Source: Phylloscopus collybita (taxonomy: Eukaryota > Chordata > Aves > Passeriformes > Phylloscopidae). Taken from it: 64,000 nucleotides of DNA. A model generated the notes under the pieces. The model did not search any database, was not told the DNA's origin, and worked only from the letters and a program-made list of their open reading frames with translations. Below, one piece after another: positions 50,457-63,500 of this stretch. The stretch is taken from NCBI GenBank assembly GCA_027886175.1, contig JAJNNQ010000075.1:32642501-32706500 (forward strand). The letters run 5' to 3'. The translations under genes and the position numbers were made by a program. Position 1 is the first letter of the stretch. Every line of letters starts with the position of its first letter.

Positions 50457-53400
50457 CTAAAGAAAACACAAGGAAAAATGTTATATCAGAGAAAAAGATA
50501 TGTATTTTACAATATGATTTCTGAATTAAGTTTTAGAAAATGTCATGCTTTCCTAACACTTTATTTATCCCAGTTTCATATTTATTTTCTGCTCCAGAGC
50601 AAGTGACCCTAATTTTAAGGCTTACTTTAGTTACTTAAAACTAGACACCTGATGCTGTTTGGTACGCTTATACTATCCTGCCCAGCTCCTGGTCATTAAT
50701 GGCCTTGCCTAAGTTGCATGTCATATTTGCCATCTCCATACACAAGTGACTTAGAACTTCCCAAAGTATAGCAAATAGACCACAAAAATTTAAGTTTCAG
50801 CAACCAATATATGTGAGTCCGCTGTGTCTAAAATGTAGAAATTTATAACTAAGATGTGATCCTTCACATGCTCATATCAAAGATGAGATTTGCCTTGTTT
50901 TTTTCTGTGAGTAAATTTTGACTCCATGGACTTTGAAGGAACACAAGACATCAATGCAGGTATCTCCATTTGGTTAGATAAATACCAGGCATGAATAAGT
51001 CAATGTCCTGCCAATAATTCTGCTAGTTTTAGAGCTGGAAATGGTACAGTTGCTGTCTTGCTTCTGAGATTTGAACCAGTATCTCTTCCCCATGTGGCAT
51101 TCTAGAATCCTGACATATCCTTAGATTTAGTTTTGACTCTGTCCCTCACCTGTAACGTGTGTGATGGTGGTGACAGCTCGCAGGGCTGCTTTAATTATGT
51201 TACCGATTCCCAAATGCCTAACTAGCAGTTTTAAAAGAATCTGTAAGCAAAACCACACATATCAAACTGCTCTGCAAATTACAAGCTAATTGCATTTAAG
51301 AGCTTATTTTCAAGTGATTCATCATTATGTTTCTATTAGATATTATGACTTTTTATATTTATGATGTACAGTATTTACATTTGACTTTCCATTTTTATAG
51401 TGAAATTTTCCTTCTCGTTGATTTAGCAGAATGGAGCATCCGCTAGACAGAAGTTCTAATTAAATGCAGAGTAATAATACAGTGGAACGTTTGTTTTCCA
51501 AGATTTGTTTAAAATGTTATCCAGTCACGAGTTATGTTTTTAGGCAAGATACTCAACTTGCAACAGAAGGAAAAAGACAGACTTACATTGATAGGGATGA
51601 GTTTTGCCATGTTCCATGAGGATGTAAATCTGAAGAAAAAGTTGTGGTGTGGTCTCAAGGAAAGTCTTGAACACCCTGAGCATGTTAATATCAGTCACTG
51701 CATCAATAGCTTGTTTTTGAATTGAGTTGGAAGGGTCTGCTTCTGATGCACCTCTGCTACTTGTTTGTTTAAATGCAACTTGACAGCCATATTTCAAAGC
51801 AAACCAATACCTGTTTAAAAAACACGACTTGATTAGACAGCACTTTTTAGAAGATCGACTCAATAAAATGATACGGGCTTATGACAACTTTTTCCATCTC
51901 CTACTCAGGTAAAATTTTGTCTGATTATCTGTCTGGTATGAGGGATATCACAGAATCATTTAAGCACAGCAATACCATGCCATAGGAAAATTAATAAAAT
52001 GGAATGAGACTTGTCTGAATAAAGATTACAAGTTTATTTGGTTAGATTCTTATTTCTTTAAATTACTGCATTTCTGAGAATTGACTTAGGATCTCTCCTC
52101 AGTCTCTCCTTGATACTCATTCACTTCCTTTGTATCCTTTTCAGGGTATTGATGAATATCCAGCTATGGACATCCACATCTATGTAAGTAGAATACAAAT
52201 CCATAAGCCCCAAGAACAATACCTGATGAATTGTAAATATAAAACAGACTTTTTAAAAAACCTACTACTTTGTTGCTTTCTAAATATTCAGGAAGACTTA
52301 TATTTCAGAAAATATTTTCAAGACACATAGATTCCTGGGTTGAAAGATTCTCTTAACAATATGAGTGGGTTTACATGAAGAAGCCTTGGCAAATGAGTGC
52401 TACCTGAATAACTTTTAGAATGGTTCTCATTTATTTTTAGTTAAGCCTAAATTAACGCTTTCTTTTAAAGAGCAGTAAATGCAAAGATACATGGAATTAG
52501 TCAGTTACAATTGGCAGAGATTCTGTGTTGTAAAAAATTTATTCTGTTATCCCCATGCTTTGCTTGGGATAAACCTAGCTCTTATTCCCATTTTCAGCAG
52601 CTTTGCTTCAGGCTTGGAAGTGCAAGAGGGGAATGAACACTTATGTTTTAATCAAAAACTTTTTTGATAATTGACAGATGAACTAGCTGTTGTACATAGC
52701 AATCTTCACATTTGAGTTTGGGAAAACGGGATGGTAGCTGTAACTTGATGTAGGAACTCCAGATGCTGGAAATTATAGTATTTCTGGTGCCTCTAATGGG
52801 CTCACATACAGAGCCACACAGCCCTGGTGAGTGACTTGACTCATTGCATTACTGCTTTGGACGTTAAGAAAGGTAGGAAATATTTTTTTCTGTAATTAAT
52901 TGCAGAAGTGGATTTCACAGCTAAAGACTTCTTTCCAGTGAACTGTTCAGCAGCAAACAAAACCCTTTTGGAACAAGTAAACAAGTGAAAGCAGGGAGAA
53001 GTATCCTCATTAGTATGTACGTAAATGCTGCCTTGAAGCAAATCAATGCTTGCTCTCTTCTGCTGGTAACTTGACTTCAAGTGGTCATTAAGACTGCCTG
53101 GGCAGATTGCAGACTGTCTTTGACTCTGCAGCACTGCAATAGACACTGCCATCGCTGGTAACCTGGTATGGACCTTGCAAGGCCACAGAACTGAGGCTCG
53201 CCAGGCCTGCTCTGAAATTTCCTTGATCTGTCTGTGACTTTGCATTACTTGGTTTAGCTTGGGTCTTCTGCAGAAAAATTGGTGATTTCTTCCAATTGAC
53301 TAGGTGGCTGATTTGTTTTACTTTTTATTTTTTTATTTTTGTGCCATAGTCATAGTTTTATATAGGTAACAGTAACAGGCAGATATGAACCAAATGAGAT

Positions 53401-53568
53401 ATTTATTACATACATGATGATGTAGGATAAAGAAATCTAGTCTTGCTATGATGGCAGAGGTCCTGAGATGTGGAGAGATAGGATACCTTGTAGAAAAGCA
53501 CATGCATAGGATGATAAGGATGGCTTGGAAAAAGGGATAGGGATGAAAAATATGTGCAACAATTTTAA

Positions 53569-53599
<31 letters not shown>

Positions 53600-56500
53600 G
53601 AAGATTTTTATGCATAGAAGTATTCTTTCTTTTTCTGTGATAAATAGATCTAGACTAATAATGATCCTTGGAATCAACTGTTAGAATTTAGCTTATACTA
53701 AGTTCTTGGCTTTATAGGTATATAAATCCATGTGTTTGTCTATAAACAGGATTTTGATCATAGCAGCCTTCAGACATCACTTCCAAGCCTATTTCTGTCT
53801 ATTTAGTTCTCAGATGTTTTGAGCTTCCAACATTATTCTCCAATTAATCAATTTTGACTATAACCAGCAGGCAAGGACAGCATAAATAGTTATTCAGCCA
53901 ATTTTTCTAGCCTTGCAAAGACTACTAGAGCCTTTCCTCTTAAAAAAAAATATAAAATAAAATAAAACCCACCAACCTAATTTAGTAAATAAATTATGAC
54001 AGTTGCACCATTCATTTGGATCTGTTTCTTGAAAAATTAAGCAGAACGCCACAGGGCAACACTTGGTTATCTTAGACAGTTGAACAAGACTGCTAATACA
54101 AGGCTAAGAAAGGCAAGGTCCTATGCTTCAACTTGCCTCCTACTTACATTCCTTAAGACAGTACCTGAGATAACTTCAAGATTCATGCTAAAGTGGCAGC
54201 TTTCTAACTCCCTGACCATCCACAGGGCGACACACAGCACGGACCTGATGAAACCTGTGCTGTTGCATTTACCACATGTAGAGAACAGAGGGCAGCAGAT
54301 CATTAGGCAGCCAGGTCTCACGGGACCATCTCTTCCCAACGTAACACTGGAGCACAGTACTCTTCTCCTTACTAAGGGAGCCAGGGAGAATCCCGGCTCC
54401 TTTAGAGGTTGAAAGTTCAACTTTTACCACCTTTAAAGACCAAATCCTTTGACCACAGGGAAGGCAGTGTAGGGGTCTCTTCCACAGCCCCAAGCAAAAC
54501 AGCCAGGATGTCAGTTCCCAGGTTAAGGGCATGCTAGAGGATTCATGACTTATTGCCTGGTATTTTAAGGCATGTTGACCATACAAGTGAGAACTGCAAC
54601 ATGGAAGCAGCAATAGGAGTAGGTGTGGAGCAGCTTTGTTACTACTTAAGAGCCTCAGGGGACGAGCCTTTGCTTTCCTCCTTGAAGAGATTCATAAACT
54701 GCATCCCTGCCACTCAGTCCATAAGCTGGCCCTAGATCTGTTATTTACTCGCAAAGGAAATGAACTAATTTTTATTTTTATGGTTTTGTGTATTTATCTT
54801 ATTGTTCTCTGAATAATCTCTCATAAGCAAAGAACCGAACTGTTTGGCAAGGCATCTAAAGCTTTTTTTCTGTTTATATAACAATTAGTATTCCAAACCA
54901 TCTGGTTCTTGCAACTGAGATGTAAAAATCTGGAAAGTTTGCAATGTCTTCAATAAAAAACAATTGGGTAGATTGGTCTACTAGCTGTCCATGGATTCAC
55001 TTACCAGAGCTTGTGTTTGCCCAAGCAGTAAGAAGTGGAAACCAGCTGCACAAATTTTGAGCTGCAAAGCTGAGATGGCAGGTGATATGCAAGGCAAGAA
55101 ATGTCCTAAAAGGAATATTTCAGCTGGATGCACACCTGAAATCACTTGTCAGTTTTCAAAGCACATCCCTTCTGAGCACTGTATATTAGGTTTTTACTGT
55201 TATAGGATGGTATGCCATGTATTTGTCACTAGCTGCAGCGGTTTTGGTTAGTCCACTTCTGACTTGGAACACTTTATAGAATACATTGTATTTTCTAGTA
55301 AAGTCCAAATACTTCTACTGCTCTTTCATTATGTATTAAGTAGGGTGGCATTCTCTGAGCTCCACATGCATATGTCACTTACTGTAAGTTCACTGTGCCG
55401 AATATTCATATTTTAAGAGTATTTTGTACTTACACTCTCATTCTCATCTGTCACTTTGGCATGTAATATGACCTTTTAGGAAGGGCACAAAGCCAACTTT
55501 TAGACCTAGTGCTGAACTATGTTCCTAGGCTAGGGCAAAGTTCAGTCCATACTAAAGGATAGATCAGGTTTAAATTTTCTCCTTTATCATGCCCACAGCT
55601 CAGTTAAATCCTGTGCCTACTTTGAAACTATAATAGCTGTACTCCTCTAATTGATTTTCCTGTAATATATCTATTGCTATAGAAGTTCTGTGCTTCAATG
55701 TTCATAAACTGTAAAAAGTCTTTTAAAAAGGTACTACAACTGTAATAAAAATACATTAATTAAAAATACTGGATTACTTATGTATTTTCAATAGAGGTAC
55801 ATCCTAAATGGAATGTGAAATGGTTATGTCAATAATACAGACAAATGCAAGTTTACCATTAATTTTTCTCCCTATAAATTCATTGAAGAGAATAGGTTTT
55901 TCATTATTTCAAGATATATAAGCTACTTGGAAGCCAACAGAGTAAAAAACCTACAATTTCTTTACAACTGGAATTGTCACATGTGAATGATAAAGAATTA
56001 CCAGTGTTTCTAAATATCATTCACTTTGACAGGAGGAAAAAGAAAAGGGTTTCTGTCTTTGTAGTGTTGCTTTGTGGAGAACACAGATGACAGGGCTTCT
56101 ACTTGTTATAAACACTCATGGAAAAACAGCTCCACTGTCTCTCTGTTCTTGAGATGTTCTGAGGTATTCATCATAATTTCACAAGTGATGAAGTTTGATC
56201 CTATAAAATTAGGAAGGCTTTGTCTCTGGCTGGGAATTCACAGGGGTGACAGCTATTTGGTTTTGTTGCTTCACAGCCTTCACATGTGACAAGCAAGCTG
56301 TCTTGCCAATGTTTCCATATCACATGCTTCCCCTCAGATTTCCACTGACTTTGCAACACAATCCCAGTATTATACTATACATCCCATCTCATCAAACTAC
56401 ACTGAAAAATATTTGGGTGCCATTTAGAAATTCATATAGGCAGGGTATGAGTGGCCTGGCAATCATGATTGTCCTGTGTCTAAATTCTTGTCATGCAGTC

Positions 56501-59500
56501 ACAGCTTTCAGCACTATATAAATCCTTATCAAAGGAAAATTACTCTCTGCTGCATGTTAAATTTCACCTTCTAAGTATCAAAATACTTGGATTAAACCCA
56601 TTAAACTGATGCAACTAAGTCAATACTCAGGTCAGTAAATTTATATTAAGAAAATGTGATCAAGCACATAGAACCACAGAATCATTTTGTTTGGAAAAGA
56701 TCTTTAATATCATTGAGAACTACCACTGCTCCACTAAACCATGTCCCTAAGTGCCACATCTACATCTCTTGTAAATATCTCCAGATGTTGCGGTGTGCCT
56801 GATGGAGACTCACCCACTTCCTTGGGCACCTGTTCCAATGCTTGTCAACCCTTTCAGCAACGAAAATTTTCCTAATATCCAATCCAAACTTTCCCAGTGC
56901 AAGCTGGGGTCATTTCCTGTCACCCTGTCACTCGTTACTTGAGAGAAGAGACCCCCACCTGACAACAACCTGCTTTCATCTGTAGAGAGCAGTAAGGGTT
57001 TGACACAGTGTTAACCATTAACCTCAGTGATATCTCCAAGCCAGATGACCCAACATCCTCGTTATTGTTCAATTCCACTGGCAGAGCCTTATACCTGTTA
57101 TGCCAAGGCGCCTGTGAAGGTGGAGTAGCCACAGGGGAGACACACCTCCTGCACTGGGCAGGAGCTTGTTACCATTTCCCCCTAGCCTTTAGTCACTGTG
57201 CTCAGCCAGGTGAAGAGTGGACAGGGAATTATCCATATCATGGATGCCTGCCTGTGGGGCTGTCTCAGGAAAGGCAGGGTGTGATTCTAGCAGTCTGTGT
57301 GTGTCTCTCTCTCTATCCCTGATACTCCTCAACCGACTCACCTCCTCCCAGAGCTCTGTCGCTAAGCAGAGGAGTTCCTTTTCCAGAGTACATCTCTCAC
57401 AGGTGTGCTCACATGCTGCCAGCTGGTACTGCTTCAGAACAGGGCCCACCCTGCAGCCCATCACCTATGTTGGCTCTGAATTTTTCCCACTGCCTTTTAG
57501 AAATATGTAATGAAATAACCCCAGGTTCAGCAAAGGACTCACATTTACTCTGATGCCTCATGGATCTAGAATTAATTTCTAAAAATATGCAAAAAATCTT
57601 TTTCATCTGCTTCTATTCAAAGTTACAGGGCATTCTGAGCTACCTCTAAGCATCAAGAGGAACAGCAGCTGCCAGTATTACAGTGGCTGCTGCCTATGTG
57701 ACCTTCTATTCTGACAGCAAAGGTTATGAATTGCTAAAGTTTAGTCTCCCACAGGTGTGTCCTTGGCTGATGAAGCATGCTGCTACACATCAGATAGCTC
57801 CAGAATTCATATAGCACCCTAAGGAAATGTCCAATTTCCCCATATTCCCTGACTCTGTTATTGTCTTAATGTTGTCTTTTATGTCAAGACTCTTCTCAAT
57901 TCTACAAACATCTCAGTCAGCCATTTAGATGGGTCAGGCTGAACATAATTTTAGTCAGTATAGTTAATATGTATGTGTTTAACTTAATTTTGCCTCCTTG
58001 CAGATCACACTATGTCATATTAAAGATAATTGCAGGTATGCACTCTTTCCAATAAAAGGAACTAAAGCCTCCTTAGATAAGAAATATTTTTAATTTTGTT
58101 TTCCTCTGATTTTATATATATATATGGTATATATATATACATATATATAGCAAAATTATTTTCATATTTATTACTTAGCATTGCGAGTGTGTTAGCAAAA
58201 CCAAACTGATTCCCCTTGTTCTGTGCACTGTACAAACCTCCAGTACCCAAAGAGTACTAGTTTGTAAGTCACCTAAAGAGAGCCTAGAAGAAAGCTGCAG
58301 TGGGGCTTTGTACAAGAGCATGGAGTGATACAAGGGGGAATGGCTTCAAACTGAAAGACAGTTCTGAAAGCTCAGACAAGGTATCAGGATGAAACTCTTC
58401 CCTGTTAGGGTGGTGATGCACAGAGAAGTTATGGATGCCTCATCTTTGATCATCTGGTCAAGTAGAAGGTACCTCTGCCCATGGAAGGGGTTGGAAGAAG
58501 TTGATTTTTAAGGTCCCTTCCAAACCAAACCATTCTAGGAGTCTAAGCTCAAAGATGGAACAGGAAGTGTAAAAGGAGATGCTAGAGGGAAGAAGAAAAG
58601 AAAGAAAAGAAAAAAAAATGAATAAAAGACAATTTGATAAGGTTAATTCACATCTTATAATTTCAAGCATCCAGAGTTCACTGACCAAATCATTTTTACT
58701 GGTTAGGCCCTCATTTTCCTCTTTGAATGAATATGGATTTCTGCCCCAAATGACCTTCTGGAGAATCTCACCCTAACAAGTGTGACCTGGCTTGACAGAA
58801 TCTATTTTTATCTATTTTGCTGCACAGATAAACCTGAGAGACTCATTGTCTAAATTAACTGCATAAATCAGATGACTAAGAGGGAGGACAAGAGGAAGTT
58901 GTACCTTGATACACTTAAGGAAAATACATGTAATAAAATTATATAATAGTTAATCACGAAGGTACAAGCACAGATGCCAGCTTGCTGTTTCCAGCTTATA
59001 CTTAAAGTATGCATTACCACACTTCTGAATTGTGAGGAGTGGCTGAAAGAACTTTGTTACTTATACATAACATCTTGGAAATTTTCAAAGCATAAGTAGC
59101 AGCAATGGAGAAAATATCATTCATGCAATAAAGAACAAGCGACCAAGTTGACAACAGTGTCAAAGTAAAGGACAAAATAATGCTTACTAGAAATAAGCCA
59201 CTCAGAAAATATGGAGCTAATTCTGGGAAAGAAGATTTAAAATTATAGAAATTCATGGTAAGAGATATTCATTGGAAAGGGTATGAGTTCAAGTAAATCC
59301 AAGAGTTTTGTGGATCACTTTAGGGTTAAAGTAATCCACTAAGCAAACAAAGTTTTCTATCACCATTAAGTCAGTCCCTATTGCAACACTGCTGCAAGTA
59401 TCCTTACTAACTATTCAGCTGCTCATTTCTCTTCTGAATCTTGGTGGGTTTTCTACATATGGTTAGACACTCAGGTTCAAACATTGCTTCTTCAGCTCTC

Positions 59501-59690
59501 TCAGAAGCTTAGTGTGCATAACATCACTTTGAAAACTCATATTTATCGGTTATGACAGTAGTGCATTTCAAAGCAATCATTTTTATTAGGTATGCCTCAT
59601 CAAATGGATGATTAATCAAACAGAGTAGGGTTGTGAATTATAAAATTCATTACTTACAGGTATATGCATATGCATATGCATACGTATACG

Positions 59691-59769
<79 letters not shown>

Positions 59770-60238
59770 GGAAGAAGAACTACATGTCCATTAAAACCTG
59801 ACAAAATTTACCACTGGCATAACCAGACAAAAATCCATTTGCTTTCATGGAGCTGTAATTGTAAAGGCCAGAATTGGTCTTGTCCCTGAAGCCATACTAA
59901 GCACTTAATAAGTGTCCTAAAACACCATGATTTCTCATTTTAAAATAAACATTTAAATGTGCTTACCTTATAAAAATTCCACAATGAAAGAGATGAACTA
60001 GAAAAACCAACTTCAGCTTCCTGGTATCAGTACCTTCCCAGTCGTTTTTAAACCACTCATAACTAAATATCTGGGTTATTATTGATGAAAGACCTCTAAA
60101 ACACAGTATCAATATACTCCAAGAATATTGTCCTTGACAGAAATATCTACTAGCTACCCAGAAGTCCACTCCAATATCAACTACATAAATTATCATTCCA
60201 CCAACTAAAACAAAGAAATTTTGCTTAGTAAATTTCAT
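49810..60238 (-). CDS. XKR9: XK-related protein 9, caspase-activated phospholipid scramblase (3 coding exons)
   Basis: The coding sequence joins 60238-59967, 51810-51587 and 50456-49810 on the minus strand (272 + 224 + 647 nt), giving 380 residues plus TGA; human XKR9 is about 373. Both junctions restore a codon that fits the family: AG|G gives Arg91 and T|AT gives Tyr166. Hydrophobic segments lie near residues 10-30, 38-60, 74-90, 167-185, 202-222, 223-245, 262-277, 286-308 and 317-341. The XK signature (LRVFKTFLE..PQL.LQ.YIL.EHG) is at about 134-159, followed by VDYQ..LRKSLPDK at 181-194. Residues 357-360 are DEVD followed by Gly, the C-terminal caspase site of the XKR4/8/9 subgroup, so the 20-residue tail should be removable. 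By family knowledge the protein sits in the plasma membrane and exposes phosphatidylserine in apoptosis once cleaved. The start at 60238 is chosen because MKFTKQNF matches the human N-terminus. In-frame ATGs upstream (60241, 60265, 60283) exist, preceded by a TGA. No frameshift or stop is seen, so the gene appears intact. Confidence 0.95.
50457..51586 (-). other. XKR9 intron between coding exons 2 and 3
   Basis: This is a 1,130-bp intron with GTAAGT at its 5' end and TTTAG at its 3' end on the minus strand. It is AT-rich, and I see no repeat or exon-like segment in it. Confidence 0.85.
51587..51810 (-). CDS. XKR9: XKR9 coding exon 2 of 3
   Basis: The exon is bounded by the acceptor TTTTAAACAG (ending 51811) and the donor GTAAGT (51586-51581). 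It encodes residue 91 (last base) to residue 166 (first base). It starts RYWFALK as in human XKR9 and includes the conserved block LRVFKTFLETTPQLFLQIYI. A serine-rich, acidic loop (about residues 106-120) is the least conserved part compared with human. Confidence 0.93.
53570..53599. repeat. (ATT)10 microsatellite
   Basis: Uninterrupted TTA/ATT triplets in the large XKR9 intron. Confidence 0.95.
56669..57000 (-). mobile_element. CR1 LINE fragment, 3' end, in XKR9 intron
   Basis: It has AGAACCACAGAATCATTTTG at the 3' end on the minus strand, followed by CACCTGTTCCAATGCTTGTC, TTTTCCTAATATCCAATCC and a block ending AGAGACCCCCACCTGACAAC. It lies in the same orientation as XKR9 transcription. Confidence 0.9.
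57100..57470 (-). mobile_element. Probable CR1 ORF1 relic (coiled-coil region)
   Basis: The minus strand encodes CERCTLEKELLCLATELWEEV followed by SRLRSIRDRERD, which resembles the Cys-containing, coiled-coil part of CR1 ORF1. The frame ends in stops on both sides. It lies just upstream, in CR1 orientation, of the CR1 3' end at 56669-57000, so the two may be one element with its middle deleted. Recognition rests on pattern memory, not a search. Confidence 0.5.
58113..58149. repeat. AT dinucleotide cluster
   Basis: (TA)n interrupted by GG and C, and self-complementary. Confidence 0.85.
58290..58548 (+). mobile_element. CR1 LINE fragment, 3' end, in XKR9 intron
   Basis: GGAATGGCTTCAAACTGAAAG, GTTAGGGTGGTGATGCACAG, GTCAAGTAGAAGGTACCTCTG and TTTAAGGTCCCTTCCAAACC follow in CR1 order, and it ends with ATTCTAGGAGTC. 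It is opposite to XKR9. A stretch before GTCAAGTAGAAGG is missing compared with typical copies. Confidence 0.9.
59660..59770. repeat. (GTATAT)n hexamer microsatellite in XKR9 intron
   Basis: The run starts with ATGCAT and ACGTAT variants and becomes pure TATGTA units. Nearly all of it is alternating purine and pyrimidine. It lies about 200 bp inside the intron from the coding exon 1 donor. Confidence 0.96.
59967..60238 (-). CDS. XKR9: XKR9 coding exon 1 of 3
   Basis: This exon encodes residues 1-90 plus two bases of codon 91. It ends in ATAAG followed by the donor GTAAGC (59966-59961). It holds the first two membrane segments, with acidic residues in the first (YVVDIGVDFW, residues 18-27), as in other XKR9 proteins. 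The exon probably extends 5' as UTR to about 60514, where a long pyrimidine run ends in TTTTTAG on the minus strand. That upstream limit is inferred from the splice signal only. Confidence 0.93.
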
Positions 60239-60514
60239 CATGTGTGAAACTGCCACTGTTGTCATTCTCTCCTCACTTAACATAAAGGAATCTAAATGCT
60301 TTCCTACAATGGAGTCTTTTTCCTGACAATATCACCTGCTCATAATGCTTTATACAAAGGAAAGTTATCAATTTTTTATTCTAGCAAAGAGACTTGCATT
60401 TTTCCATGCTCTTGATGTAAATATTAAATTAACTTCTAAAATACACATCTATTCTGGAAAAGATAAATGTAAATTGTCTTTTTAATTGATGGAGTCATTC
60501 TTCATTACAGATTC
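60239..60514 (-). other. XKR9: Probable 5' UTR part of XKR9 coding exon 1
   Basis: A strong acceptor on the minus strand (about 25 nt of nearly pure pyrimidine ending TTTTTAG at 60515) lies 276 nt upstream of the chosen start codon. If used, the intervening sequence is 5' UTR. Three in-frame upstream ATGs (60283, 60265, 60241) and an in-frame TGA further up lie in it. No transcript evidence is available, so this is inference from splice signals. Confidence 0.45.
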
Positions 60515-63500
60515 CTAAAAAGAAGAAGAAAAAAAGGAAAATTAGCAGTAACAATATCTCCATAACTTAAGATATCCTACAGCAATTCTCATGACCATTT
60601 GAACAGGTAAGTACAAAATACAGAATGTGCTAAGATACCAGTAAACAATCAGCCCAAGAGAGCGGCATTTCTGAGCCTGCTGAGGTCACCCCTTCTCCCA
60701 AATAGTAACTCTCTACTCAAGCACCTGTTAATTCCTAAGAGCTGCAAAACACTAAGAAACAAGCAAGTTTTTGAAAGCAGCTTATGGAAAAAAGATTGAT
60801 TCCTTCCGAGAACCTTATTAATTTCTGAACTCTTCACCTTTACTGTGCACAGTGCAAAATGTTGAGAAAAATTTTATCTTGAGCCCACACCGTGGTATCA
60901 GAATAAACATCATTTGGTAGTTTCCAACTGTGTTACTGCATTTATGTGCACAATCTAGTGTTTTTATTATTCCTGCTTAGTTTTCCACATGCAGTAGGAA
61001 AGTGCTAAATAGGATTGCAGCTCTCCTGTTAAAGAGGCTTGTAAGGAGCCAGACCTAGACCAGTCTATATCTCTTTGAGAAATATCTTCTAAGATGTGTG
61101 TAGCTACACATAGATGATTTAATCACATAATTCACTTCAAATATAATTAGTTTGTAGTCAGAACTACATTTTACATTGCCCAACACTGCAAGTCATCTTG
61201 TGACCTCTTGGGTAGTCCTCATATGTCTTTCCTCTGTAGATCTGTGGTATTTGGCAGGTGAAACAGAAAAGCTAAAAAGTACATTCTCATTCACCTCTGC
61301 AAAACTATAAAGTTAAAATTACAAGTCCCTTTACTTCATTTACATATGTTAGGAAAAAGCTGCTGGCAGTAAATGCAAAGGGTGGGATGCAGGACATGCC
61401 AAGGCTGGGCTGGTGCCAGTGCCAAACAGCTGCAGACAATACATGGGGAACAGCTGCACCAGGGAACTTGGAGCAGGAAAAGGGCATGTGGAGGCAGGTC
61501 CCTTTGGATTTTGTGAATTCAGACACACTGCCACAGAGGAATGAAATGAGAGAACTGGTTAATAACCCATAAACAAAGGTAATGACTGTTCTTTGCTTGG
61601 GTTGACTGGGCTCATCTTCACTGTGACCTAGGTACAAACCCAAAAAAGAGAACTTAAGTTCTTAGATTCCTAATGAAGACAAGTGGGAACATAACAGCCT
61701 GAAAAGGTGCTGAGTGTATGGATTATTTTTTTGGATCAAGTCCTTAGCTATTTCTAGCCTCTCATGCTATCTCCTACTTAGGTTTCATGTCCTGGCACAA
61801 AAGAGGTCAGAAAGATCAGGCGATCTTGCAGCTGGGATAGTTGGAATCTTTTGCTGTTCTTTTCTATTCTCTCCAATAAAATATGACTAATCTCTTGCAA
61901 ATCACTAATGCAACTTACATCCAACTCACAGTTAGATTCTGGGAAGTGGACTTCAGTACAAAGTCCAGCATAAATTGAACTCTGTGTTTACAAACAAAAA
62001 AAGTCAAGTTAACCATGAGTCAGCAATGTCTCTGTGTGGCCAAGAAGGCAAATGGCATTGTGGGGTGCACTCTGAACAGTGTGGCCAGCAGGCCAAGGGT
62101 GGCTATTCTCCCTCTCTACTCCGCCCAGGTGAGGCTGAATCTGGGGTACCGTGTCCAGTTCTGAGATCCCCAGCTCAATAAAGACAAGGAACTACTGAAG
62201 AGGGTCTGGCAGAGGGTTATGAAGATGTTTGGGAGACTGGAACATCTCTCTCATGAGGACAGGCTGAGGGAGCTGGTTCTGTTCAAGCTGGAGAAGAGAC
62301 TACTGAGAGGGGATCTTATCAATGAACACAAATATCTTAAGGCCAGGTGTTAGGAAGACAGAGCCAGACTTTTTTCAGTGATGCCCAGCAATGGGACAAC
62401 AGGCAATGGGCACAAACTGAAACACAGGAAGTTCCATCTGACTATGAGAAAAAACTTTACTTTGAGGGTGACAGAGCACTGGAACAGGCTGCCCAGTGGT
62501 TATGGAGTCTCCATCTCTGGAGATATTCAAAACCTGCCTGGATGCAATCCTGAGCAACCTGTTACAGGTGAGCCTGCTTTAGCAGGGAGTTTGGATCAGA
62601 CAATCTTCAGAGGGCCCTTCCAGCCCCAATTGATTTGTGACTGACTCTGAATTTCTTATGTCTGAAAAATTGTGTATGAACTAAAGAGTTTATTACTTAG
62701 GGTTCATTCAAGAAATTCCAAAGGAAACAGTATTTACTCTATATAACAACCTGTCATTCTACAACTTGAGTACCACCTTTGTCAAGCTGTATCTATGTTT
62801 TTTAGAACAAAGTAAAACCAAAAGCAAACATTAAACAAAACAAAACAAGCAAGTTCACTATTTGACTGTTACAGGAAGTACAACAGTAACTGGTTAGTCA
62901 ATACCTGGATTCAAACAGAAAGTTCTTTGGAAGACAATTCATGGCCAAATTAGGCAAGATAGCAAGATTCACATTTAATGACTAATTCTGTACCAGACAT
63001 TCAAGTGGGAAGGAGTAGCCTCTAATCTTGCACCTGAAATGAGTAAAAAAGGTAACAGGATTCCTCCCTCTTTACAGCCTCCCTATCCTTTTTGGATGCG
63101 AGCCCTTCACAAAAAGAAATATGAGAAAGGAAGTTTTACAGGCAGACTCCTCTGAAATAACAGCAAGAGTAGCTGTGAGACAGGGGATTTCTACTCCTGA
63201 CAAGCCTACTGTCCAAACTGCTGTCAAGTCAGCAGTCTGCAGACCTGTCTGGACATCTTGGTGCTATTTGAAGCCATCAGGTTAGCTGAGATAAATGAAG
63301 AGCCACACATTATCAAGCATGTCAGCTTGCTCACTGTCTCACCATTATTTTGAATAAGGATTCCAGTCCTGAAAGAGCCTTGGAACAGCTGAGAAGACAC
63401 AAGGTTTGTATTTTGCTCATGGCAACCTAAAAAACATTCTACCCAAGACTCACCAATCTGTAGTCACAAATGTCCATTGTCTTAAGTCCAAATCCAAGCA

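Larger units (their letters stand above)
51811..59966 (-). other. XKR9 intron between coding exons 1 and 2
   Basis: This is an 8,156-bp intron (GTAAGC...AAACAG). It contains an (ATT)n run near 53570, CR1 pieces at 56.7-57.5 and 58.3 kb, an AT dinucleotide cluster near 58.1 kb and a 100-bp hexamer repeat at 59660-59770. The open frames inside it are short, unrelated to the XK family and lack splice context. Confidence 0.85.

Noticed and set aside
52841..53245. 134-codon open frame in the XKR9 intron
   Set aside because: No similarity to the XK family or any known domain, and it is not needed because the flanking exons join in frame without it.
57217..57510. 97-codon plus-strand open frame
   Set aside because: It is antisense to the probable CR1 ORF1 relic and has no domain of its own.
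59616..59889. Open frames with MYMYMY or IYIYIY repeats
   Set aside because: They are translations of the (GTATAT)n microsatellite in the XKR9 intron.
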